Of a DNA stretch of 64,000 nt, positions 44,661 to 53,775 are shown piece after piece. The position numbers and the translations under genes are program-made. Source of the stretch: Natronospirillum sp965602035. GTDB taxonomy: Bacteria > Pseudomonadota > Gammaproteobacteria > Pseudomonadales > Natronospirillaceae. A model generated the notes under the pieces. The model was not told where the DNA came from. It did no database searches and was given only the letters and a program-made list of their open reading frames with translations. The DNA is taken from contig OZ271919.1 of NCBI GenBank assembly GCA_965602035.1, positions 2,232,001 through 2,296,000 on the forward strand, given 5' to 3'. The number at the start of each line of letters is the position of its first letter. Position 1 is the first letter of the stretch.

Positions 44661-45353
44661 TCATTGTTTCAGCGACGCAATGCACTCATCCGCCGGTACA
44701 ACATCGGCATACTTCAGACTCAGATCGAACAGGCTCATTTCATGAGACGTATCGAACCGGTCGAATACACCATCGCTTACCACGGCTACGCGATAGTTGC
44801 AGGAGAACGCGTCCACGGCGGTAGCACGCACGCATCCACTGGTGGTACAGCCGGTAAGAACCAGCGTGTCAATGCCGGCCTCCACCAGGTACCCGAGCAA
44901 CGGCGTGCCGACAAACGCACTGGGCTTGGTTTTCCGTATCACCACATCCGTTTCAAGCGGTGCCACGGCATTAATAATCCGGTTGCCCTCGGCCTCGTCA
45001 CCCTGGATATTCTGTACGCGGTTATTCTTGCCGGCCCAGCGCCCGTGTGACAGTGCGGATCCCCGGTCGTCGCCCGTGGTGTAAAACACCGGGTTACCGG
45101 CCGCACGAAATGCCTGAAGGCACCGCTGAATCGCCGGCATGGCCGCCCAGCCCCGCGGCCCGCAACTTGTCGGCCACTGCTCGATTGCGGCAAGCAATCG
45201 CTCCTGAGGGTCGCCGACAAACTTGTGGTTCACGTCGATCACCAACAGAGCCGGCCGCTGCCCCATGCCTTGGGCAGCACCGAAGCCGGATGCTTTTACG
45301 ACCGCCCATTCTTCATCGGACAGCCTGATTCCCTGTGGTTCGTAAACGGCCAT
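44661..45353 (-). CDS. Isochorismatase-fold cysteine hydrolase (operon B)
   Basis: The 230-residue hydrolase shows the Asp in LVIDVNHKF, the Lys in IRKTKPSAF and the Cys in GCTTSGCVRATAVDAF, with FDLSLKYADVV at the C terminus. It is plainly a paralogue of the operon A enzyme and resembles carbamoylsarcosine or maleamate amidohydrolases. It likely releases ammonia (and perhaps CO2) from an amide or carbamoyl group. It follows the aldehyde dehydrogenase gene by nine bases. Confidence 0.88.
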   Translation of the reverse strand: MAVYEPQGIRLSDEEWAVVKASGFGAAQGMGQRPALLVIDVNHKFVGDPQERLLAAIEQWPTSCGPRGWAAMPAIQRCLQAFRAAGNPVFYTTGDDRGSALSHGRWAGKNNRVQNIQGDEAEGNRIINAVAPLETDVVIRKTKPSAFVGTPLLGYLVEAGIDTLVLTGCTTSGCVRATAVDAFSCNYRVAVVSDGVFDRFDTSHEMSLFDLSLKYADVVPADECIASLKQ

Positions 45354-45362
45354 TCAACAACC

Positions 45363-46856
45363 TCAGTAACGCACGTTCACATTCTTGTGCTGGGTGAAAC
45401 TCATCATTTCTTCCGTGCAATGTTCGCGACCGAGGCCACTGTTCTTGACCCCACCGAACGGGGCACCCTTGAAACGCTTGCCGCCGAGACCGTTGATCCA
45501 GACATAGCCGACCTCCACCGCATCCGCCAGCCGGAGCGCCCGGGAGATGTCGTTCGTCCAGATATTGGCACAGAGGCCATAACGCGAGTCGTTCACATCC
45601 TTCAGCATCTGTTCTTCGTCCGACCAGGTCAGAATGCTCATCACGGGGCCGAATATTTCGTGCTGGGCGATGTCCATGTCGTTTGTCACATCGGCGAATA
45701 CCGTGGGCTCGACGAAATAGCCGTCCTCGAATGCCTTACCGGGCACATGGTTGCCGCCGGTCACCAACCGCGCACCCTGCTTCTTCGCGCCGTCGATGAA
45801 ACCCATGACCTTGTTGTACTGGGCTCGCGAAATAAGCGGACCCATCTCAGTCCCGGAATCCGTGGCGGCACCAACCCGGATCGTTTCAACACGGGCTTTC
45901 ACCCGCTCAATGAACGCATCCTTCATTGATTCATGGACAAAAACCCGGGAGTTTGAGCCACAGGACTGGCCCTGAGACAGGGTGTAGTTCATGCCCGCCA
46001 CGGCCGCTTCCGCAGCCTCGTCAACGTCAACATCCGGAAATACCATCAGCGGGTTCTTGCCGCCCAGCTCCAGGCTCAGCGAGGCAATACCGGCCTGCTG
46101 CGAGATCAGGCGCCCGGTCTCCACTGAGCCGGTGAAGGCAATTCGGTAGATATCCGGGTGTTGAACCAGGCTAGCACCGGTTGTGCGGCCATCCCCCGAG
46201 AGAATATTCACGACGCCGGCCGGGAAAATGTCCTGAATCAGTTTTCCCAGCAGCAGACCACTGAGTGGTGTCTGGTCGGCCAATTTCATGACGACGGTAT
46301 TGCCCGTAATCAGGGCCGAGGCAATCTTCCCGACCGCGAACATGATGGGGTGGTTAAACGGCAGGATTCGCGCCGTCACGCCGAACGGCTCCCGGCGCGT
46401 GAAGTTGAGGCCACCACCGGGTGTCGGGACGGTCTCGCCCTTGATCTCCATGCCCAGACCGGCAAAGTAGTCAACGCTACCTGCGCCCTTTGCTACGTCA
46501 CCGAGCATCGCCTCATACGGGTTGCCACAATCAATGGCATCCAGAATCGCAAACTCTTCCGCCCGGGCACGAACCGCAGCCGAGAACTGCCGGAGGACCT
46601 TCGCCCGCTCATCGACATGAAGCGCCCGCCATGCCGGAAAAGCCTCTTTTCCAGCCTTTACGGCTGCCTCGACATCATCGGCATCGGCAAATGAAACAGT
46701 GGCAATGTCTTTGCCCGTCGACGGGTTATCAGTGGTATAGGTTCCGCCATTCTGCGGCTTCACAAAGCGACCACCAATGGTGAGTGACCACCCCTGGGTC
46801 TCATCTTCGGCGCGCGCGAGCACGTCAGTAGCAAACTGATTCAGTTTATCGGTCAT
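45363..46856 (-). CDS. Aldehyde dehydrogenase family protein
   Basis: The 497-residue protein is a NAD(P)-dependent aldehyde dehydrogenase. It has the cofactor motif FTGSVETGR, the general-base segment LELGGKNPL and the catalytic Cys in QGQSCGSNSRV, followed by EIFGPVMSILTW. Some betaine-aldehyde-type features are seen, but the substrate cannot be set. In operon B it would oxidise an aldehyde made by the short-chain dehydrogenase or released after dioxygenase hydroxylation. Confidence 0.94.
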   Translation of the reverse strand: MTDKLNQFATDVLARAEDETQGWSLTIGGRFVKPQNGGTYTTDNPSTGKDIATVSFADADDVEAAVKAGKEAFPAWRALHVDERAKVLRQFSAAVRARAEEFAILDAIDCGNPYEAMLGDVAKGAGSVDYFAGLGMEIKGETVPTPGGGLNFTRREPFGVTARILPFNHPIMFAVGKIASALITGNTVVMKLADQTPLSGLLLGKLIQDIFPAGVVNILSGDGRTTGASLVQHPDIYRIAFTGSVETGRLISQQAGIASLSLELGGKNPLMVFPDVDVDEAAEAAVAGMNYTLSQGQSCGSNSRVFVHESMKDAFIERVKARVETIRVGAATDSGTEMGPLISRAQYNKVMGFIDGAKKQGARLVTGGNHVPGKAFEDGYFVEPTVFADVTNDMDIAQHEIFGPVMSILTWSDEEQMLKDVNDSRYGLCANIWTNDISRALRLADAVEVGYVWINGLGGKRFKGAPFGGVKNSGLGREHCTEEMMSFTQHKNVNVRY

Positions 46857-46900
46857 GGGATCTCTCGCTAACTCATTCTGTCTGTAATTATGCCGCTGGC

Positions 46901-47668
46901 TCAGTGCATGCAGGAGCCGCCGTCGACAACGAGCGTCTGCCCCGTAATGAAATCACTCGCCGGGGAGGCGAAAAACAGAACCGCACCCAGCATGTCATCC
47001 GGCTTCTGGACCCTTTTCAGAACGCGCGTGTTGATAGCGCCTTCGCGCATCTTGAGAATCGACTCATCCGGGTTCTCCTCGCTGAGCGTGCTACCGGGAG
47101 CGATACAGTTTACATTCACGTTGTCATTACCGAGCTCAGTGGCCAGGGTCTTGGTGAAACCGAGTATGCCGGCCTTGCTGGTCACGTAATGGATCCGGCT
47201 ACCACTGCCCTTGAGCGCAGTGCCAGAGCTGATATTGATGATCTTGCCGGCGCCCTTCTTGCGGAACACGGGCGCGACAGCCTTTGCCGCCAGCCAGGTA
47301 CCTTTGAGGTTTACCGACATCATCTTGTCCCATTCATCGACGGTAATCTGGTCAAACGGGGAGCGGGACATTGGAACCGTTGCAAACATGGCCGCGTTGT
47401 TGACCAGGATGTCGACTGTGCCGAACGCATTGACCGCCGCGTCCACCATCGCCATTACGGCAGACTCGTCCGTCACATCGGTGGGAACACCGAGCGCCCG
47501 GAATCCTTCGCCATTGAGTTCATCAGCGACCGCTTTCGCCGCGACGGCGTCCAGCTCTGCCACGACAATGGCAGCACCGTGTTCGGCGAGATGCCGGCAA
47601 TACGCCCTGCCAATGCCATGGCCACCGCCCGTTACAATGGCTACCTTGTCTTTCAGTACCTGTTCCAT
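46901..47668 (-). CDS. Short-chain dehydrogenase/reductase
   Basis: The 255-residue SDR has the TGGGHGIGRAYC cofactor loop, the NNAAMF motif, the catalytic Ser in INISSGTAL and YVTSK (Tyr-x3-Lys). The residue after beta-2 is acidic (VAELDA), which favours NAD. It probably oxidises an alcohol formed by the TauD-like enzyme. ATG at 47668 is chosen, with GAGAAGG upstream; the open frame extends to 47686. It begins 26 bases after the dioxygenase gene. Confidence 0.92.
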   Translation of the reverse strand: MEQVLKDKVAIVTGGGHGIGRAYCRHLAEHGAAIVVAELDAVAAKAVADELNGEGFRALGVPTDVTDESAVMAMVDAAVNAFGTVDILVNNAAMFATVPMSRSPFDQITVDEWDKMMSVNLKGTWLAAKAVAPVFRKKGAGKIINISSGTALKGSGSRIHYVTSKAGILGFTKTLATELGNDNVNVNCIAPGSTLSEENPDESILKMREGAINTRVLKRVQKPDDMLGAVLFFASPASDFITGQTLVVDGGSCMH

Positions 47669-47694
47669 ATTCGCCCTTCTCAGCAAGTTCAGAG

Positions 47695-48552
47695 TTATTG
47701 GGTAATCGGCCCGCCCTTGATCGTGACACGCCGCAGTTTCCGGAGTTCCGATGCGTCAAAGTCAGTACGGGCATGCAGCGTGCAGCGGTTATCCCACATC
47801 ACTACATCACCCGGCTGCCATTGATGCCGATAAATGAATTTTTCCTGCTCCTGGTGGCGGAAGAGAGCCTCAAGAAGCTCTTGGCTCTCTGCCTCTGACA
47901 GCCCTTCCACTTCCCGCGTCATGACGCGATTCACGTAGAGCGCCTTGCGTCCGTTCACTGGATGACGGAACACCATCGGCTGCGCGTATGACAGTTCTGT
48001 TTCCGACTGGTAGTCACTCCTGGACCGGGTGGACGCATAATCGCTCTTGCCGGGGTCGTAGCTATTGATCGCCTTCCGCCCGTCAATGCGGTTTTTCAGG
48101 TTCTCCGGCAAGTCCTCATACGCCCGATACATATTGGCAAACAGCGTATCGCCGCCTTTCGTCGGGATATTCATTCCGTACAGAACGCTGGCCATCGCCG
48201 GGTTCTCGAGGTAGCACATGTCAGCGTGGAAATACATTTCCCCGTCGGGCAATGCGCCCTGGAGCTGGCCATCTTTCACCTCATTCGTGATGTACATCAC
48301 CAGTGGGTGATCGGTGGCAGCGTACTTGCGCAGACTTTCCTTCAATTCGCCGAAATACCCACCAAACCGAACCTGCTCTTCCTCAGACAGTTGCTGACCG
48401 CGGAAAACGAGTACGCAGCTGTCTGCCAACCAACTTTTGAGCTGGTCCACGGTTTCCGGAGCGAGCGGGGCTGAAAGGTCGAGGCCATCTACGAGCGTGC
48501 CAAGCGCCGGGGAAAGTGACGACGCTGAAATGTCTGAATCCAATGTGGTCAT
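47695..48552 (-). CDS. TauD/TfdA family dioxygenase (operon B)
   Basis: The 285-residue Fe(II)/2-oxoglutarate dioxygenase has HxD in EMYFHADMCYLE, the distal His in CTLHARTDFD and the 2-oxoglutarate Arg in LRKLRRVTIKG. It is the first gene of operon B and a near paralogue of the operon A enzyme; both share GALPDGEM, GGDTLFANMY and NGRKALYVNRVMTR-type segments. ATG at 48552 has GGACAGGTG upstream; the frame is open to 48657. Confidence 0.9.
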   Translation of the reverse strand: MTTLDSDISASSLSPALGTLVDGLDLSAPLAPETVDQLKSWLADSCVLVFRGQQLSEEEQVRFGGYFGELKESLRKYAATDHPLVMYITNEVKDGQLQGALPDGEMYFHADMCYLENPAMASVLYGMNIPTKGGDTLFANMYRAYEDLPENLKNRIDGRKAINSYDPGKSDYASTRSRSDYQSETELSYAQPMVFRHPVNGRKALYVNRVMTREVEGLSEAESQELLEALFRHQEQEKFIYRHQWQPGDVVMWDNRCTLHARTDFDASELRKLRRVTIKGGPITQ

Positions 48553-48877
48553 TGCTGCACCTGTCCGTCTTGGTTTTGTTATGCGGAACACCGTTTTGTT
48601 ACTTGATAGAAAATAGCACGGTGGCCGCCAGCCACAAACGAAGATCCATAAATACATAATGCAGAATTACTACATAATCGACTCACGGCCTTGGAATAAC
48701 TGAATAAAGTTCGCGTTCCTCCTCATTCCTCACTTTCATTGGGCTATATCACAACGTTCTAACGAGCCTGTGGCAGTGGGCTACACTCAGGATGGCGATT
48801 TATGAAGCCGTTCTTCCGTCCACACCGACAAACCGGTGATGACGGCCACACGGACTGGCTGATAATGGAGGCGTAAA
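48553..48877. promoter_or_regulatory. Divergent regulatory region of operon B and the stress-protein gene
   Basis: No gene is seen in these 325 bases. They hold two direct TACATAAT repeats 18 bases apart (48653-48660, 48671-48678) and a GTGGC-cgcca-GCCAC inverted repeat (48621-48635). Both are candidate regulator sites for operon B. Two helical turns between the direct repeats would place them on one DNA face. Confidence 0.5.
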
Positions 48878-49396
48878 ATGAAACGCTTGTACTATCTGGT
48901 CCCCGAACTCAACAGCGTGGAGTCCATCTCCCGCGACCTGCATGAAAACGGCGTAACCGACTGGCGGTTTCATGTGATCAGCAAGGACGACGCCGGCCTG
49001 TATACCCGCAAGCTCCACTCCGCCAGCATTCTGCAGCGCAGCGAGCTGGTACGTTTTGTGGAACGAGGCGCACTCATCGGGTTCGCCGCCACAGCGCTCG
49101 TACTGATCGTCACGCACCTTATTGGTGTGGCCAGCCTTGGCACCGGCTGGTGGATCCTGTTGCTGATCCTCGGCCCCGGTTTCGGTGCCTGGGTCGGTGG
49201 GTTTGGCGGCATTTCCACAGAAAACCACAACATCCGAAAATATCACGACGATATTGAGCAGGGTCAGCACCTGATACTGGTAGACGTTCCCCGCAACAGC
49301 GAACAGGAGATGATACGCCTGATGGAAAAGAACCACCCTGAGGCGCGCCTACAGGGTGAAAGCTCCAATCATGCGAACCCGTTCACACAACAATAA
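48878..49396 (+). CDS. Membrane protein with GSP17M-like N terminus
   Basis: The 172-residue protein has an N-terminal alpha/beta domain (MKRLYYLVPELNSVESISRDL), two hydrophobic segments (about 68-86 and 92-110) rich in glycine, and a C-terminal soluble part ending near ENHPEARLQ-like residues. It resembles small stress-associated DUF1269/GSP17M-type membrane proteins; the biochemical function is not known. GGAGG lies seven bases before ATG. It stands alone. Confidence 0.7.
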   Translation: MKRLYYLVPELNSVESISRDLHENGVTDWRFHVISKDDAGLYTRKLHSASILQRSELVRFVERGALIGFAATALVLIVTHLIGVASLGTGWWILLLILGPGFGAWVGGFGGISTENHNIRKYHDDIEQGQHLILVDVPRNSEQEMIRLMEKNHPEARLQGESSNHANPFTQQ

Positions 49397-49576
49397 AATC
49401 GGCGTCCATGCCCGGGCCATGCACTCCGGCCCGGCATCCCGGGCATGCTGAACCACAGATGACAGGCCGCGGTGACGGAGACAACCCCGCGCGCTTGACC
49501 CCGCTCGAATCTCTACTACCGTCACGCTCATTGGCCATTTACCGGCGCAGGCCACAGCGGCCGGGAGCGTTAAGAC

Positions 49577-52441
49577 ATGCCGGGCATCAGTACAAAACTG
49601 TCGACATTTCTGTGCACGGGTCCTGCCGCAATTGTGCTGTCCGGCTGCCTGGATACGTCACCGGGTGACACGACCGTAGGGGACTCCGACCAGACTGGCG
49701 GCGATTCAGTAGCCGAAGTTCAGTTGTCACGGTCCGACGCGCAGCCACTGGACCGCGTCTCCATCAGCGGATTTGACGAAGAAACCGATCTGTCTGATTG
49801 GTATGTCCGCTACGAGGTTCAGTCCGGCGAGATACCCGGCGTTACGCGCGACGCCGACGAGCCGCGGATTTTGCCGTTGGTGGAGCTGGACGGCGAGGTT
49901 TTCACCATGGCCCCCCTGCTGGACACCGAGGGTGCCAGCATTGCCATGCGCGTCACTGACGGCACAACAGAGAGTGCCCCGATGAACCTCGACATCGGGG
50001 CCCTGCCGCCGCCGCGACCCGACGCCATGAGCGACCTGAAAAACGCCATGGAGCGCAACCTGAAAGCCGCCACAGAAGAACTCGGCAAAGACTACCCGGA
50101 AACCTGGGAGCACTGGGAAGGCAACATGAGCCAGATGCCAGCCTGGCTGTTCCCCATGATGCGCACCTGGATCTCGCTGCAGAACTGGCCGGACATGAGC
50201 GACAACCCCGATGCAGAACAGCTGCTGGCCCGCATACTCGCCGAAAAGCCACTGATCAGTCAGATGAATGACCAGGCGGCCATGATGGAAAACGGCAATA
50301 CGGCGCTGTCGCTGGCCGCAGACCAGACTGCCGTCATGAACAACACCATGTCGACAATCCAGACCGACACCGGCAGCGCCGACGCCCGCAGCAGCGGCAA
50401 CTACTACATGACAGGCATCTTCCCGATCAACAATGCCGAACAGCTCGCTGAAAAGTTGCATGAGTACGATGACCTCAAAGACCTGCAGCGCGATATCGAG
50501 TTGTTTGATGAGGTGATTGGCACCTACCTTTCCACGGTTGCGACGGTCGCCTCCCTGCCGGCGGGGCCCGGTGGTGCTGCACTGGTCAGCGCCGGGCGAG
50601 TCGCCGCCATTGAAGCCCTGTCGAATGTTGCCGGGAACGTGGCCGGGACCACTGGCGTCAGCCTCTGGTTCTTACCCAGCACGATCAGTGACCTGGAGAC
50701 CACTCTTGACCCGGCCAATGGCCAGATAGACGCCGAAGATCGGAGAGAAAATCAGGTTAAACTGACAGATGCCAGAGCGTTTGCAGAGAGCGACACCATA
50801 GACCTTGGCCAGCAGATCATGAGCCAGATATCAGACCGGTTAACGTCGGCCGCCGGCACGGCAGCAGGCGGCTCGGTTGAAGTGCTGCTGGAGAACGGTG
50901 GGATTGCGAAGGACCTCGCTGACTACGGGGCCAGTCAGGCCACGGAAGAATACCTGAACGGCCTGAACGTTAACCTGACGCTGAAATTCGTATGGCCCGA
51001 TATTGACATGATGATGGCTGATCCCCAGCGCTGGCTGGACCATGAAGCCACCACCTTCGCCGGAGGGGGCCGAACAATCTTGAATCACGACGAAACAAAA
51101 CAAACCGCTTATGAGTTCAATCTACGCACCCCGGATGCGTTCAGTTGGCCGCGTTCGCTTATCCGCTTTGAAACCAACCGGGATGAATTTCCGCGCACAA
51201 TCACCGACTCGCGGCTCGTCAATCTGGAGTACATTGAGCTCGACGTAAACCCGCAATACGTCACCATTGAACCTGATCGCTCTGAACCTGTCGAATTCTC
51301 GATTACGGTGGAAAATTCAATTCTTCACCATGAAGATCACCCGTATATCAAGAATCACGACTCACTGTTGATGACACCCCAGGGTATCGGGTCCGTTGAA
51401 TACCAGAACATGAGCCCGGACGGTACTCTGAACTACCACTATCTGCCACCTGAAGAGGACTTTCCACCGGATACTATTGTGCGAATAACCGGTTACGCCA
51501 AAAGCAGCAAAGGCATCCGAGATAAAGAGAACGCACCACCGCCGCGCAGCGGCAGCTTCCTGGTGACAACGAAGGCCGACCCGAAAGACATTGACGTAAT
51601 CCCCAGCCAGCTTTGCCTGGAAGAGGGAGAGAACAAAAACTTTGAAGCCATGAATACCTTTACGGGAGCACCGATCGCTGACGGGGAAGTCACCTGGACG
51701 GCCAGCGGCGGCACGATCGATACGTCAGGCCGCTATACGGCACCGGGCGGTGAAGGCGAGCGTACCGTAACGGCGACAATGGAAAACGAAGAAGGCGACA
51801 CGCTCTCTGACACTGCCCGCGTGACTACCGGTGACTGCACCTGCCAGTGGGAAGCCGAGCTCTCGCGGCCGAAGTACGCCGAAGACAGCCTGGCCGGCAA
51901 AACCGCCAGCCTTGCGCTGGTGTTCGACGGCAATACCTACACAGGACTGCATATGACCATGGAGGGCGCCGACGGACCCAACCAGACTTTTGACCCGGAC
52001 GATATTACGACACTGTTCTTCCAGTTCGAGGATCCGGTGTCCATGGACCGTGAAGGCAGCTGGGCCACCCCGGTACGCCTCACAAATGGCGGCGGGGTTC
52101 TGGATGGCAGTGGTTCCACATCGTGGACCACGAACTTCCTGAGTGGTGAACCTTTTGGACTTACGTTCATAGATGCCGCAACGGAGAGCGTTATCGAACT
52201 ACCACCCTTGCGTCTGGTGATCGACAGTATGGCCCCCATCAATCGCGATGGCCTGCCGGACCAGAGCGCCAGCATGAAAGGCCGCATTGAGGGCTTGGTC
52301 GGCTACCCGTCCGAACTCACAGTAAATGGCGCTCCACTGATCGGCCCGGCGGAGTACGCCCAGCTCGAGGCCAATTTCCAGGGTGTGTTCAGCTTCCGAC
52401 CGCCGACCAACAACACCATCAACTGCCAGGCGATCAACTGA
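49577..52441 (+). CDS. Large lipoprotein with Ig-like domain, unknown function
   Basis: The 954-residue protein starts with a lipoprotein signal peptide whose lipobox LSGC puts the acylated Cys at residue 24. A Ser/Asp/Thr-rich linker follows. The middle (about 150-480) is helical with Met/Asp-rich segments (LKNAMERNLKAATEEL). A Big_2-type bacterial Ig-like domain lies near 670-755 (VTWTASGGTIDTSGRYTAP), and the C-terminal 200 residues are beta-rich. I know no homologue. It could act in surface adhesion or matrix. No secretion partner is near. Confidence 0.75.
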   Translation: MPGISTKLSTFLCTGPAAIVLSGCLDTSPGDTTVGDSDQTGGDSVAEVQLSRSDAQPLDRVSISGFDEETDLSDWYVRYEVQSGEIPGVTRDADEPRILPLVELDGEVFTMAPLLDTEGASIAMRVTDGTTESAPMNLDIGALPPPRPDAMSDLKNAMERNLKAATEELGKDYPETWEHWEGNMSQMPAWLFPMMRTWISLQNWPDMSDNPDAEQLLARILAEKPLISQMNDQAAMMENGNTALSLAADQTAVMNNTMSTIQTDTGSADARSSGNYYMTGIFPINNAEQLAEKLHEYDDLKDLQRDIELFDEVIGTYLSTVATVASLPAGPGGAALVSAGRVAAIEALSNVAGNVAGTTGVSLWFLPSTISDLETTLDPANGQIDAEDRRENQVKLTDARAFAESDTIDLGQQIMSQISDRLTSAAGTAAGGSVEVLLENGGIAKDLADYGASQATEEYLNGLNVNLTLKFVWPDIDMMMADPQRWLDHEATTFAGGGRTILNHDETKQTAYEFNLRTPDAFSWPRSLIRFETNRDEFPRTITDSRLVNLEYIELDVNPQYVTIEPDRSEPVEFSITVENSILHHEDHPYIKNHDSLLMTPQGIGSVEYQNMSPDGTLNYHYLPPEEDFPPDTIVRITGYAKSSKGIRDKENAPPPRSGSFLVTTKADPKDIDVIPSQLCLEEGENKNFEAMNTFTGAPIADGEVTWTASGGTIDTSGRYTAPGGEGERTVTATMENEEGDTLSDTARVTTGDCTCQWEAELSRPKYAEDSLAGKTASLALVFDGNTYTGLHMTMEGADGPNQTFDPDDITTLFFQFEDPVSMDREGSWATPVRLTNGGGVLDGSGSTSWTTNFLSGEPFGLTFIDAATESVIELPPLRLVIDSMAPINRDGLPDQSASMKGRIEGLVGYPSELTVNGAPLIGPAEYAQLEANFQGVFSFRPPTNNTINCQAIN

Positions 52442-52695
52442 TCCTGCAGCTCGTGGTATGAAACCGGGCTCAGCGTGGGCCCGGGCCTGTACCGGGACGC
52501 ATTTCCACTTTATAGTGCAGACACTGACGTCGCCGGACTGCCACTGACCATGAACCGCGATCAGCCCTTTCCATCCCCTTGGGATCTTATTGCCTGCCGT
52601 TATATTCGGTCACCGTTCAGAGCGGCGGCTGACAATCTGCTGTCTGCCGAAAAATTCGGTGTAATCCGACCGCGCACAGTATCCGGCGGTTTACC
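52442..52695 (+). other. Non-coding gap before the diguanylate cyclase gene
   Basis: This 254-base stretch has no gene that I can support. It contains GCCGAAAA at 52646-52653, which resembles a sigma-28 -10 but lacks a TAAA partner 15 bases upstream. Confidence 0.4.
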
Positions 52696-53775
52696 ATGAC
52701 GGCCAGCAATTTCTGGCGACTCACGCGCCGGGTACGCGCCGCAGACCGGAAAGACTTCCGCGAAGCACTCGGGGCGATCAATACCAGCCGAACCCGCGCC
52801 GTGGGCTGGGTGCTTTTCGCATTTTCCGTATTCTGGACTACGCTGGCGCTGCTCGGCATGCCCGATGCCACCCTGTTCCCCTTTGTGCTGTTTCTGATCA
52901 GCCTGGCTATCGGACTGGGTATGATCCACCTTGGTTCAGACCGGCTTCGCCATGGCGGAGAATGGGTCGTTCTGGCCGTTGCTGTCGCCTGGATGTTCTA
53001 CGCCGTGGACAGCCAGATTACGGAAGGGTTCGGTTTGGTGGAGTTCGTTATCGGTACGCTGGCGCTGGCCATGCTGCGACCAATGACGCCCATTCAGGCG
53101 GCGGCCGCCCTCACATTTTTCGCCATTACCTACACGATCATCCTTTGGTCAAATGGTCTGCTCGCGCTTTACCCGGTGAACAACGGTGTACTGTTCTGCC
53201 TGTTCGCGTTCATTCTTTCCGTGGGCAATTTCAACAGCACCGTCCTGCTGTTCCGTAACCGGCGTATGGTCGATCAACTGAATCATCAGAACCGCCAGCT
53301 CACTACATGGGCCATGCATGATCCACTGACGGGGCTGGCGAATCGCCGCTATTTTGACCAATTGCTGGCCAGGCACTGGAGCGACGACACCTTGTCACAG
53401 CAGCCGATCGCTCTGATTCTCATGGACATAGACGACTTCAAGGGTTTCAACGACCGTAACGGGCACCCCGAGGGTGACCAATGCCTGCGCGAAATTGCCG
53501 AACTGCTGAACGGCCTGCTCAGGCCACAGGCCACCTGTGTGCGACTCGGCGGCGAAGAGTTTGCGATTCTGTTGCCCGATACAACACTGAAAGACGCTCA
53601 GGCTGTTGCCAACCGTACCCGCGAAGCCATCGAGCGCCAGGGTCAGGTAACCGCCAGCTTTGGCGTCGGTTCCGTTGTCCCCGCACAACAGAGCAGCGAC
53701 GACTTCTACGTCGCCTGCGATCAGGCGCTCTATACCGCCAAGCGGCGGGGCCGGAACCGGGTAGCCGTTGTGTAG
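52696..53775 (+). CDS. Membrane-bound diguanylate cyclase (GGDEF)
   Basis: The 359-residue protein has about six N-terminal membrane spans (about 35-190) and a C-terminal GGDEF domain. The active site is RLGGEEFAILLPD, which supports cyclic di-GMP synthesis. DPLTGLANRRYFDQLL starts the domain. The inhibitory I-site RxxD reads RPQA, so product inhibition at this site is probably lost. The membrane part resembles no named sensor domain to me. Its stop abuts the stop of the convergent lipoprotein gene. Confidence 0.92.
   Translation: MTASNFWRLTRRVRAADRKDFREALGAINTSRTRAVGWVLFAFSVFWTTLALLGMPDATLFPFVLFLISLAIGLGMIHLGSDRLRHGGEWVVLAVAVAWMFYAVDSQITEGFGLVEFVIGTLALAMLRPMTPIQAAAALTFFAITYTIILWSNGLLALYPVNNGVLFCLFAFILSVGNFNSTVLLFRNRRMVDQLNHQNRQLTTWAMHDPLTGLANRRYFDQLLARHWSDDTLSQQPIALILMDIDDFKGFNDRNGHPEGDQCLREIAELLNGLLRPQATCVRLGGEEFAILLPDTTLKDAQAVANRTREAIERQGQVTASFGVGSVVPAQQSSDDFYVACDQALYTAKRRGRNRVAVV

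Noticed and set aside
46904..47824. 306-codon open frame on the plus strand
   Set aside because: It is antisense to the SDR gene, which has an intact active site.
52646..52653. Possible sigma-28 -10 (GCCGAAAA) before the GGDEF gene
   Set aside because: No TAAA element lies about 15 bases upstream, and the last bases differ from GCCGATAA.
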